Positions 18,040 to 26,626 of a DNA stretch of 64,000 nucleotides are shown here, piece by piece. The translations under genes were made by a program, and so were the position numbers. The notes below the pieces were generated by a model. That model worked only from the letters and a program-made list of their open reading frames with translations. It searched no databases and was not told the origin of the DNA. The stretch comes from Ignavibacteria bacterium (GTDB lineage Bacteria; Bacteroidota; Ignavibacteria; Kapaibacteriales; Kapaibacteriaceae): contig CANMBE010000003.1 in NCBI GenBank assembly GCA_947495975.1, forward strand, positions 105,394 through 169,393. Direction: 5' to 3'. The number at the start of each line of letters is the position of its first letter. Positions within the stretch are counted from its first letter, which is position 1.

Positions 18040-20996
18040 GCAGCTCCCCAATGATCAATTCTGCACAGTGCCGTATAGGCACAATATGTACAGGCATCTT
18101 TTGTTGGCCGAACAGGATAATCGCCACTACGTAGGTCAGTGATTGACGTTGAAATGACGCAGAGCGTATCTCGAACTTGTTCTGAGAGTGATTGTTTGGC
18201 ATCTACCAATACAGCTTTTTGTTTTGTTTTTTCAGGCGACGATATAGCAGATCCGAATGCTCTATAAACTGCCTTCGCCGGTATAGCCAGAATATCTCGC
18301 TGTTGAAAGTACGATGTTGTGGCGGCTACATAGATCGGCATCTGTGTTACCTTTCCATCTCTGATGATTGGTGTTGTGAGATTAGCGCCAATCGTTGACT
18401 TGTAATCATTAACAACAAACTCAAGTCCACCTTCCATCAGTTTTATGTCAATCCGATCAATACGCGTCTTTACACGCACCGGTTTTGTTCCATCACCAAA
18501 CGGCACATCAATCTCTGTCTCAATCTCCAGTTCAAACAGCACGGGTAAGAAGCCACTAATCTCTTGATCGTGTATCTCATACGCAAGCCATCTACGAAGG
18601 AGTCCAACACGATCTGCCGTGCCGATAAGAGTGCGGACTTCAACATCCGTATACAGATAATCAAGATGCAACTCCCGCAGCAACTCCGATAGTATTGCAC
18701 ATAGTTTCTGCCAATGATATTCAAAAGAATCATTTCGCAAGTCTACACAACAAGCGGCAAGCGATACAGCGTTTGAGACATCAACGTTGCCCGATTGTTG
18801 ATACGATCTATAGAATCGCTGCACCAATTCATGTAGAAGATTTCCCCGCTCGATAGGTGTGAGTTTCGTGTCGTCCGACGCTTGATTGTCTAGGTGCAGC
18901 GTTTTTTGAGCGTGAAATTTATACGGACACTGAGCAATGATGTCAAGCTTTGAGGGACTTACAGGCTTTGCGATGTCTTCATCAAACAAAATGCGAGATT
19001 CCTCACCGAGCAAGTCTCTTACAATTCCGCGTTGCGATCTATCCATTGTAGGGGGCTCTGCAGAGCGCACTCGTCTGTCTCGCTCATCGAGCAAGATGCC
19101 GTAGGTACGATCGAGTGATTGCCACTCTACCATAGGTTCAGAACGTGTAGCGATGCGATCTAGTAGAGAAGATGGGAGTGCTCGCGCGTCATCTATTGTC
19201 TCTGGATATGTGCAGAGAAGCAGCCCAGCCGACGTGACTGAATTACTAATATCGGCCATCGACTCTTGCGCAATCGCTGCTCGCAGTCCCGGCGTAAGAT
19301 CTTCATCAAGCATGTCTTGTGATGTACGTGGAAACTCTCCTTCAACACAGCCCACAGCAACAACGATGTGCCAGTGCTGTCCTCGCAGTTCTGCTGGACG
19401 CACAATGGCAAGGCCCCGCCTGACACCATTTTCAATTGGCACGGTTGTAGCCTGCACAATGGTCCACCACGAGCGCACATGTTCAGAGAAGTGAACAGGC
19501 TTTAGCCGATGATCTTTTGCAACAGCTTGATATGAAGACAGTGATTCTTCAATAGCTGCAATTGCGGCCTTCTCAAATGATACTGCACGATCAAATATGT
19601 GGAGCCCCTTGCCAATGTTCTCAAGGACAATTGATGAAAATCTCTCGGCATCAATTGAATATGTAATCGGAATATCAAGCTTTTCACCAAGCGCCGATAT
19701 TGCCCGGAGTGCTCTCTCGTAGCGCACTCGTTTTCTATTCCATTCTTCAGAATTCTCGGGGTCAGAAATTGCAAACTGATAGGCATCGAATCGTTTGTGT
19801 TCACATCGTTGGTGCCACGCGGACGGGCCCGTTCCGCCAATGATGCGGTCTTCACGTGCAACACGCAATAGATGCGAAACATCGGGAACTGCATCTCGCA
19901 CGAGCGGATCTCGGAGCAATCTTTCAACATCATTTCGCTGCCATTCACCTGCGATTACTAAGCAGGCAGAACGAATTGCCGAGGCAGTTCGAGAAGACGC
20001 AAGTGAAGTACCAGTCTCAAGGTCTAGCGGAACGCCGCCATCGCGTGCAAGCTCCGTAATGATACGCTCGTAGTCATTCAAGCCAGGAATACAGATAGCC
20101 ATAGCACGCAGGTCAATGCCACGAGCAACCCCCTCTTTCACTAAGGCCAGCGCTCGCCGCACTTCATCAGAGCGCGTTGGGAATGACCGCACAACAGCTT
20201 CAGCCGGGGCAGTTACTGAAGCAATGGTTTCAGTAGAAATCCACCCATGCGATACCAACCACATGTGATCTGTTCTTGTGCGAGACGGCGCTGACCCTTC
20301 GCGCCAAGGGAGCTCACGTGCGAATGCAATCGCAATGTCCCAATTGCACTTACAGAGGGAGTGTAGCAACATCTTATCTGTAAATGTCACACCATGTGTG
20401 TCAAGAACAAGGACGCGGCGTACTACATCACCAGATGGTCGAACAAAATCTACATCGCCTCTGCGAGAGACTTCGTCTGCGACTCTACCAGCGTACGCTC
20501 CTCTATCACATGCACGGCGTCCAATGAGGACATCATATTCAAACCACACAGATGCTAGCGATGCCAAGTGGCGTCTGCGGCGGTGTCCATCTGCGCTTTT
20601 CGAAAATTGTTGAACGAGCCCGGCAGACATCCCCTCCTGCGCCCAACGCGAGAGGCGAGACGCGCGCAGTCCAAGCGCTCCTGGCCGGCTTCCCGCTGCA
20701 TGGGCTGCATAGCGTAACAGCACGTCTACGGACGCATCTGGCATAATTCGTGGTCCATCCGGGAGTAGTTGATGTCCTAGCGCACGAATGAAGCCCGACA
20801 TCGTCAATATCTCTGGCGGCTCGCCTCTTCCGTGCAGCTTTGCCCATGAAATGAGAACACTCTTCCTTTGCCGCGCGGTTGGGACTACAACAACAAGCGG
20901 CCCCTCCGGCAATGCCGCAATCCTTTCATCAAGGGTCAACGCTTTTACTGCACCTTTGAGTGCAGACGTGGCATCTGATATTGTCCAAAGCGGCAT
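18036..20996 (-). CDS. AddB-like PD-(D/E)XK nuclease / inactivated helicase
   Basis: A 986-residue protein of the AddB/RecB-nuclease type. The N-terminal helicase-like region begins around VVVVPTARQRKSVL, which replaces a true Walker A. The C-terminal nuclease domain shows RIDRIDIK and the catalytic VVNDYKS. Cysteines in IAQCPYKFHAQ and in CTYCAYTALC match the four-Cys 4Fe-4S cluster that wraps AddB nucleases. AddB with AddA processes double-strand breaks and, in studied species, AddB recognises Chi. No AddA gene is adjacent. Gene is coupled to the downstream LonB-like protease. Confidence 0.8.
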   Translation of the reverse strand: MPLWTISDATSALKGAVKALTLDERIAALPEGPLVVVVPTARQRKSVLISWAKLHGRGEPPEILTMSGFIRALGHQLLPDGPRIMPDASVDVLLRYAAHAAGSRPGALGLRASRLSRWAQEGMSAGLVQQFSKSADGHRRRRHLASLASVWFEYDVLIGRRACDRGAYAGRVADEVSRRGDVDFVRPSGDVVRRVLVLDTHGVTFTDKMLLHSLCKCNWDIAIAFARELPWREGSAPSRTRTDHMWLVSHGWISTETIASVTAPAEAVVRSFPTRSDEVRRALALVKEGVARGIDLRAMAICIPGLNDYERIITELARDGGVPLDLETGTSLASSRTASAIRSACLVIAGEWQRNDVERLLRDPLVRDAVPDVSHLLRVAREDRIIGGTGPSAWHQRCEHKRFDAYQFAISDPENSEEWNRKRVRYERALRAISALGEKLDIPITYSIDAERFSSIVLENIGKGLHIFDRAVSFEKAAIAAIEESLSSYQAVAKDHRLKPVHFSEHVRSWWTIVQATTVPIENGVRRGLAIVRPAELRGQHWHIVVAVGCVEGEFPRTSQDMLDEDLTPGLRAAIAQESMADISNSVTSAGLLLCTYPETIDDARALPSSLLDRIATRSEPMVEWQSLDRTYGILLDERDRRVRSAEPPTMDRSQRGIVRDLLGEESRILFDEDIAKPVSPSKLDIIAQCPYKFHAQKTLHLDNQASDDTKLTPIERGNLLHELVQRFYRSYQQSGNVDVSNAVSLAACCVDLRNDSFEYHWQKLCAILSELLRELHLDYLYTDVEVRTLIGTADRVGLLRRWLAYEIHDQEISGFLPVLFELEIETEIDVPFGDGTKPVRVKTRIDRIDIKLMEGGLEFVVNDYKSTIGANLTTPIIRDGKVTQMPIYVAATTSYFQQRDILAIPAKAVYRAFGSAISSPEKTKQKAVLVDAKQSLSEQVRDTLCVISTSITDLRSGDYPVRPTKDACTYCAYTALCRIDHWGAA

Positions 20997-21023
20997 CGTG
21001 GTGACTTAGCGGTTAGGGGGCGG

Positions 21024-21031
21024 TATCTTTG
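21024..21031 (+). promoter_or_regulatory. -7 box TATCTTTG
   Basis: TATCTTTGC located between the divergent nuclease gene and the lipoprotein-hydrolase-ribE-MoxR run; predicts a transcript starting about 20 nt before the lipoprotein ATG. Confidence 0.55.
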
Positions 21032-21057
21032 CGCACTGCTTTGTGCATGGATTTAAT

Positions 21058-21729
21058 ATGACTGCCACATCTCGACTACGCAATTTGCATCCTATTGAGG
21101 TGTTCTTCGCACTATCTGTTCTAATCTGCTCAGGATGCGGCTCGGGTCAACCGGTACGCGTACTTTCAGAGGGCTCAACAGCTGTTGTAGCCTCGATCGG
21201 CGGACCCATACAGCCATCACGATCACCGATAGGCTTTGTGCCCTATCTCACCGCTGGCATCGAACATGGCATTACTGATGACGTTACGGTGCATGGGAAC
21301 CTACATCTTCTCATGGCCTTCTTTGCAGTTGGTGGCCTGGATATTGGCGCAAGCGCACGCCTGTGGCACCAAAACACATTCCTGCCCGAAGTCACAGCGA
21401 GTGCTCGTCTAATCGGCTTTATGAAATTTGGCGGCCCCGTTTCACCAAGACTGTATCCAGATGTAGCGCTCAATGCCAGCTGGGAAGTAGCCGATCGCAC
21501 ATTGATGTACGTTGGAACACATGCAACCTTCCAATGGAAACCAGGCGAGGTTTTTGTTAGCCCCTTCATAGGTGTACAATTTCCCATTTCGTCGCGCTTT
21601 AGCCTGCAAACGGAACTTATATGGCAGGCAGCGAATCATGACACACGTGTAGGCCTCTTTGAGGGACTTTCTTCTATCGATGGCATGGGATCATTTGGTG
21701 GATTTGTTGCTGGAGTGTTTACGCTATGA
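21058..21729 (+). CDS. Putative lipoprotein with barrel-like sequence
   Basis: About 223 residues. A basic n-region (TATSRLRNLH) is followed by a hydrophobic stretch and a cysteine-rich lipobox-like end (LICSGCGSG), so a lipoprotein signal is likely. The mature part is rich in alternating hydrophobic residues and glycine (ARLWHQ, LNASWEV, SRFSLQTELIW), like small outer-membrane barrel proteins. No family recognised. ATG at 21058 chosen; a GTG at 21043 is an alternative. Its stop overlaps the hydrolase start (ATGA). Confidence 0.65.
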   Translation: MTATSRLRNLHPIEVFFALSVLICSGCGSGQPVRVLSEGSTAVVASIGGPIQPSRSPIGFVPYLTAGIEHGITDDVTVHGNLHLLMAFFAVGGLDIGASARLWHQNTFLPEVTASARLIGFMKFGGPVSPRLYPDVALNASWEVADRTLMYVGTHATFQWKPGEVFVSPFIGVQFPISSRFSLQTELIWQAANHDTRVGLFEGLSSIDGMGSFGGFVAGVFTL

Positions 21730-22550
21730 GAATTTTCATCGTCATATTTCTTGGCTGCGTTTTGCTTTCGGCATGCTCGATGGATGGCATCATGTACAAT
21801 TCGTTGCCCCTTAGCAGCTATGCGTTAAGCACCGCTGTTATTCCCGATACGAGTCGCATTGAAGTTGCTCTGGCGTCTGATGGCGAAACGATCTATGGCT
21901 ATTATGTGCGCCAAACAGACTCCTTGCGTGTGAAGCCTCATCCGGTAGTTATCTATCACCATGGAAACCGCGACAACATTGAAAATTATTGGGAGCGTGT
22001 AGAGCTTCTTTATAAAGCAGGCTTCGACGTGTTTATCTATGATTACCGTGGCTTTGGCAGAAGTTCCGGCACATGCTCAGAGGCCGGGATGCAATCAGAC
22101 GCTCGCGCAGTGCTTACGTATGTGCGCGGCCGCAAGGATGTGGACACCTCCTACATTATCCAGTATGGCTACTCACTTGGTGGCTATCCGGCTCTCTACA
22201 GCGCAACGGCACTTCATAGCCCACGAGCGCTCATCACCGAAAGTATTTTTGCATCAGGTGAGGCCTTAGTCCAAAGTGGGACGCTGTTGAATATTCCTGG
22301 TTCATATCTTTTGAATGATCCTCTCGATAACATCGCGCCAATGCAAAAACGGACCTGTCCCGTGCTGCTGCTTCATGGAACCGCAGATACCTTCATAAGT
22401 GTTGAGACAAGCGGACAACGATTGTATGACATTGCTCGTCAGCCAAAAACCTTTGTAAAGGTGCAGGGGGCTGGGCATACATCTGTTCCTCAAACATTGG
22501 GAACACAGAATTACATCGATTTGATCACAGCATTTATTCGAGGAAATTAG
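21726..22550 (+). CDS. Alpha/beta hydrolase lipoprotein
   Basis: Lipoprotein signal with lipobox LLSAC (Cys17), so it should be membrane-anchored outside the cytoplasm. The hydrolase core shows the oxyanion region HHGNRDN, the nucleophile elbow GYSLGG, the acid in HGTADTFI and the base in GAGHTS. Resembles BEM46/FrsA-like serine hydrolases. Substrate unknown. Three bases separate it from ribE. Confidence 0.82.
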   Translation: MRIFIVIFLGCVLLSACSMDGIMYNSLPLSSYALSTAVIPDTSRIEVALASDGETIYGYYVRQTDSLRVKPHPVVIYHHGNRDNIENYWERVELLYKAGFDVFIYDYRGFGRSSGTCSEAGMQSDARAVLTYVRGRKDVDTSYIIQYGYSLGGYPALYSATALHSPRALITESIFASGEALVQSGTLLNIPGSYLLNDPLDNIAPMQKRTCPVLLLHGTADTFISVETSGQRLYDIARQPKTFVKVQGAGHTSVPQTLGTQNYIDLITAFIRGN

Positions 22551-22553
22551 ATT

Positions 22554-23150
22554 GTGTTCACTGGACTGATCGAAGAAAAAGCTACAGTTGTTTCTACCGT
22601 CAAAGCTGTTGATGGTAGCCAATTGACCATACGCGCGAAGTTCGTTATGGAAGATATTGCCGTGGGCAACAGTATCTCCGTTAATGGAGTGTGCCTTACA
22701 GTTGTTGAGTACACATCCGAATCTTTTACTTGCAACGTTGTAGCAGAGACCTTGCGCAAGACAACTATTGGTTTGCTTGAGGAAGGGAATGCTGTAAACC
22801 TTGAGCGTGCGGTGCGCATGAGTGATCGCCTCGGTGGACATCTGGTACAGGGCCATGTTGATGCAACTGGGGTGGTAACAGTCATTGCAAAACAAAACAC
22901 CGAATGGGAAATGTGGATATCGTTCCCTCAGGAGTTACGTAAGTGGCTTATTCCAGTTGGGTCTGTTTGCGTCAACGGCATTTCTTTAACTGTTGCTGAT
23001 TTAGCAGACAGTGCATTCAAGGTTGCCGTCATTCCTCATACACTCGCAGTTACTACTCTGTCTGAATTGCACGTTGGCAATCTTGTTAATCTAGAGTTTG
23101 ACGTCCTAGCAAAATACGTTGAGAATATCACCACTTATCGCACATTATGA
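22554..23150 (+). CDS. ribE: Riboflavin synthase, alpha chain
   Basis: Converts two 6,7-dimethyl-8-ribityllumazine to riboflavin and its pyrimidine co-product. The duplicated lumazine-binding fold is clear: N-terminal MFTGLIEEKA (from a GTG start), SVNGVCLTV and LGGHLVQGHVDATG; the C-terminal copy has CVNGISLTV and HTLAVTTL. Length of 198 residues is normal. Other riboflavin genes are not adjacent. The stop overlaps the next gene by ATGA. Confidence 0.95.
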   Translation: MFTGLIEEKATVVSTVKAVDGSQLTIRAKFVMEDIAVGNSISVNGVCLTVVEYTSESFTCNVVAETLRKTTIGLLEEGNAVNLERAVRMSDRLGGHLVQGHVDATGVVTVIAKQNTEWEMWISFPQELRKWLIPVGSVCVNGISLTVADLADSAFKVAVIPHTLAVTTLSELHVGNLVNLEFDVLAKYVENITTYRTL

Positions 23151-24655
23151 GTCTCCCTACAACACTCGGTGAACTTCGATCAGCAGGCTACGTTTACGAA
23201 TCTGTAAAGGACGAGCTTCGTCGCAATGTAATCGCGCGCCTGCGTGCTAAAGAGCCACTCTTCCAGGGCATCATTGGCTTTGATGACACCGTGATTCCAC
23301 AAATCGTCAACGCAATACTTGCAAAACACGACATACTCTTGTTGGGTCTACGAGGTCAAGCTAAAACGCGAATTGCACGTCAGCTCACAACTTTGCTTGA
23401 TGAGTTTATTCCCATTGTACGGGGCTCAGAGATCAACGATCACCCGCTTCGCCCCATTTCATATCAGGCCACACAGCTTGTTGCAGAATATGGAGACAAC
23501 ACACCAATTGAGTGGATTAAACGCGACAGTAGGTACGGCGAAAAGCTTGCCACGCCTGACGTGAGTGTTGCCGACCTTATTGGCGATATCGATCCCATTA
23601 AGGCTGCATCACAACGATTACACTATGCTCATGAGGGCGCAATACACTTTGGAATTATTCCGCGCTCCAATCGCGGCATCTTTGTCATCAATGAGGTACC
23701 AGATCTGCAACCTCGTATTCAAGTAGCACTCTTCAACATCTTGCAAGAGCGCGATATTCAGATACGAGGCTTTAACGTGCGGCTTCCAATGGACATTGTT
23801 ATGGTGTTTACAGCAAACCCGGAAGACTACACCAACCGAGGCTCCATTGTTACGCCACTCAAGGATCGCATTCAATCGCAGATCTTAACACACTACCCTC
23901 GCACGTTAGAAGACGGCATGACTATTACCCGACAAGAGTCATGGGTAGAACGTACCGAGATGCCCCTTCTTATACCTGAATTCTTGCGTCAAATCGTTGA
24001 GTCTATTGCTATGATCGCTCGCACGAGTGAATTTGTTGATCAGACCAGTGGTGTAAGTGCACGTCTTACCATCTCAACAATGGAGAACATGATCTCCAAC
24101 GCAGAGCGTAGGGCATTTATTACGGGCGAGCACGCAGTAGCACCTCGATTGTGCGACTTAGGGCAGGCTTTATCTGGCATAACCGGCAAGGTAGAACTTG
24201 TCTTTGAAGGCGAAGAAGAAGGTCCGCAAAAAGTTGCACGCGCTCTCATCGGCAAGGCCGTACGCGAAGTGTTTCGACTATTCATGCCCGACCCTAACAT
24301 TCGCAAATCACGATCAGGCGCAGCCATTGATAGACCTGATCCGTATGCAGCTATCGTGCGCTGGTTTGAACAAGGCAATGTTGTGAACGTAGATGATCGG
24401 ATGACGAATGAAGAGTTCTACAACACTCTTGTTGCGGTGCCAACTCTTGCTCAGCTTGCATCTTCGCATTTCAATATCGCTTTGACAGGCACTGTGAGTC
24501 TTGCAACTGCAATGGAGTTTATCTTAGATGCTTTGCATCAGCATTCAAAGCTTGCAAAGGATGACTCAGAAACTCATACTGTTTACAAGGATCTGGTGGG
24601 TAGCATGTTTGCATTGCCAACGATGCTTGATGACGAAGAAGGCCTTGGAGCTTAG
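23147..24655 (+). CDS. MoxR / magnesium-chelatase-like AAA+ ATPase
   Basis: A 502-residue AAA+ protein of the ChlI/MoxR clade. Walker A is GLRGQAKT at 67-74. The Walker B position reads GIFVINEVPDL, with Asn182 where Asp is canonical and Glu183 kept. LRLP-type PLDI and ANPEDYTNRG (sensor 1 region) and a TPLKDR arginine-finger region follow. Such ATPases usually partner a VWA protein to remodel complexes; no VWA gene is present here. Function therefore unassigned. Confidence 0.82.
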   Translation: MSLPTTLGELRSAGYVYESVKDELRRNVIARLRAKEPLFQGIIGFDDTVIPQIVNAILAKHDILLLGLRGQAKTRIARQLTTLLDEFIPIVRGSEINDHPLRPISYQATQLVAEYGDNTPIEWIKRDSRYGEKLATPDVSVADLIGDIDPIKAASQRLHYAHEGAIHFGIIPRSNRGIFVINEVPDLQPRIQVALFNILQERDIQIRGFNVRLPMDIVMVFTANPEDYTNRGSIVTPLKDRIQSQILTHYPRTLEDGMTITRQESWVERTEMPLLIPEFLRQIVESIAMIARTSEFVDQTSGVSARLTISTMENMISNAERRAFITGEHAVAPRLCDLGQALSGITGKVELVFEGEEEGPQKVARALIGKAVREVFRLFMPDPNIRKSRSGAAIDRPDPYAAIVRWFEQGNVVNVDDRMTNEEFYNTLVAVPTLAQLASSHFNIALTGTVSLATAMEFILDALHQHSKLAKDDSETHTVYKDLVGSMFALPTMLDDEEGLGA

Positions 24656-24658
24656 GGG

Positions 24659-26212
24659 CTAATCTTCGAACCCTGCCGGTACATACGTTGTGCGTGGCAA
24701 GTGTGCTGTGCGCCAGGTAACGCGTGTGGCAAGGCGTGTGATGGCCACAAGATCTCGCATATTGATCTTAGAAATCTCGTCGCCTTGTTTGTGGTAGTCT
24801 TTGTGTTCGCCAGTGAAGTAGAATATCACTGGTATACGTTTCATGGCAAACGACGCTTGATCACTGCGGAAGAAGTATCGCTCGATATCATATGCAAGAT
24901 CAAACGGTGCACTGAGTGCCGCGTTTTCTTCAGCATTTATTCTCGATATATCCGGGCAGCGTTCGTTGCCTCCAATTGAAAGCTTGTTGAATTCGCACCG
25001 GCCGATCATGTCCATGTTTGTCATGGCAACACACTTTGAAAGTGGAAGGGGCGATGCACGCACATAGGCTTTGGAACCATAGAGCCCCTTTTCCTCACCA
25101 GAGAAGGCAACGAACACAACGCTGCGTGCTGGACGTTCTGAGCTTGACGCAAGAGCTTCGGCGGCAAGGAGCAATCCGGTTGTACCGGATCCATTGTCAT
25201 CAGCACCGTTAAAAATAGAGTCGCCTTCTGCATTTGCCTTTCCTACGCCAACGTGGTCATAATGTGCGCCCATCACAACATATTCGTCTGGGTATTTGCT
25301 TCCACGCAACACACCAGCTACGTTTCTCACCGTGATAATTTCACGAGCAAGCGCAATTGAAAACGATGCGCGAGCGCCCGGCAACATTCGTGAATGAGGT
25401 GTGAGCGTTGAATCAATCGATCGTGTGAGCGACACAACTTCTGCAACAGAATCGAGAAGAAAATTAACAACGCGTCCCCCTACATGCAATGCTGGCAGAC
25501 GCAGCGTTGTGTCAGGCATTTGTAAGGGGCGAGTAGAACGCGATAGATTCGGATAGATTGATGGCCACGGATAACCAGAAACAAATGGCTTGCGCAGAGC
25601 GCGTAATGCATCAATAACTAAAACGCCAATGGCACCCTGTGATCGCGCAGTCTTGAGTTTGTCTCCGAGTGAGCTATACCGTGTATTTTGTTTTCCGCGA
25701 AAACGAGTTGTGTCGTCATTCTCTGGCTCGCCACGCAGGATGACGATCACCGTACCCTTGGCATCCACTCCGGCATAATCATTGTATTGATATTCATCAG
25801 CAACAATCCCAAAGCCTGCAAATAGAATTGGAGCATTGGAAAATGAAGCTTCCCCAGTTTGTTCGAATGGAATAAAGTCTGCCTTCACTTCGCAGAGTAA
25901 CGAATCTGTTCCTCGCCGTAGCATGAGCGAGGATGGCAAGGCCAAGTCTAGACGCTCAAGATCGTACGGTTGGTCATAGGACCCATTGATAGGTTCGAGG
26001 CCTACACGCTTAAATGTGTTTGAGATATAGTTGGCTGCCGTTTCGAGCTCAGGAGATGGTGTATCTCTTCCACGCATTGCGTCGGACGAAAGATATTCCA
26101 AGTGGCGCCGAGCTGCCACTGTGTCAAAGCGGATATCAGCGTCAGGCGGGAATGCTTTTGGTTCAGTGGCGCCCGATGCGGCAAGTGCGAAGATGAGGGA
26201 GATGAGCATCAT
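24659..26212 (-). CDS. M28-family zinc aminopeptidase with PA domain
   Basis: Secreted or periplasmic peptidase (517 residues) with an N-terminal signal peptide (LISLIFALAASGA). A PA-like insert spans about residues 130-230. The M28 zinc site is complete: GAHYDHVG, NGADDNGSG, SGEEKGLYGS (catalytic Glu), TNMDMIGR and a late His in TGEHKDYH. Start overlaps the stop of the upstream anti-sigma gene (ATGA-type, four bases). Converges on the MoxR gene with a 3-nt gap. Confidence 0.9.
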   Translation of the reverse strand: MMLISLIFALAASGATEPKAFPPDADIRFDTVAARRHLEYLSSDAMRGRDTPSPELETAANYISNTFKRVGLEPINGSYDQPYDLERLDLALPSSLMLRRGTDSLLCEVKADFIPFEQTGEASFSNAPILFAGFGIVADEYQYNDYAGVDAKGTVIVILRGEPENDDTTRFRGKQNTRYSSLGDKLKTARSQGAIGVLVIDALRALRKPFVSGYPWPSIYPNLSRSTRPLQMPDTTLRLPALHVGGRVVNFLLDSVAEVVSLTRSIDSTLTPHSRMLPGARASFSIALAREIITVRNVAGVLRGSKYPDEYVVMGAHYDHVGVGKANAEGDSIFNGADDNGSGTTGLLLAAEALASSSERPARSVVFVAFSGEEKGLYGSKAYVRASPLPLSKCVAMTNMDMIGRCEFNKLSIGGNERCPDISRINAEENAALSAPFDLAYDIERYFFRSDQASFAMKRIPVIFYFTGEHKDYHKQGDEISKINMRDLVAITRLATRVTWRTAHLPRTTYVPAGFED

Positions 26213-26622
26213 AGGAAATATTTAATCATGACTGTCATACCAGGATCGGCATAACGAAATTCAACCACGTCGGCAAGATTACGAATGAGAAAGACTCCTC
26301 TACCACCCTCTCGAAGGATATTTTCAGGAAGCCGAGGATCGGGTACACATTCAGGATCAAATCCATCACCAAAGTCTCGTACAACTACAATTACTTCATG
26401 AGCAGAAATGGCGATATCAAGGTGAACACGTTTATCAGGATTGCAGAGATGCGCGTGAATAATACCGTTGTTTACGGCTTCTGTTACGGCAACATGCATA
26501 TCATGAAACCTGCCTGAACCTAGTACCTGCAGCTCTGGGATTGATCGCAAAAACGGCTCTACCATCGTGATGCTGTGGCGATCACTTGGTACATAGAGCG
26601 AGTATTGAAAAACGTTGCTCAT
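26209..26622 (-). CDS. RsbW/SpoIIAB-type anti-sigma ATPase
   Basis: GHKL ATPase domain protein (137 residues). The N-box VTEAVNNGIIHAH, the G1 box VRDFGDGFDP and the G2 region EGGRGVFLIRNLAD are visible, the arrangement of serine-kinase anti-sigma factors. Such kinases bind a sigma factor and phosphorylate an STAS anti-anti-sigma partner; neither partner is in the window. It lies between an outer-membrane-like gene and the M28 peptidase, in the same direction. Confidence 0.85.
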   Translation of the reverse strand: MSNVFQYSLYVPSDRHSITMVEPFLRSIPELQVLGSGRFHDMHVAVTEAVNNGIIHAHLCNPDKRVHLDIAISAHEVIVVVRDFGDGFDPECVPDPRLPENILREGGRGVFLIRNLADVVEFRYADPGMTVMIKYFL

Positions 26623-26626
26623 AAAC

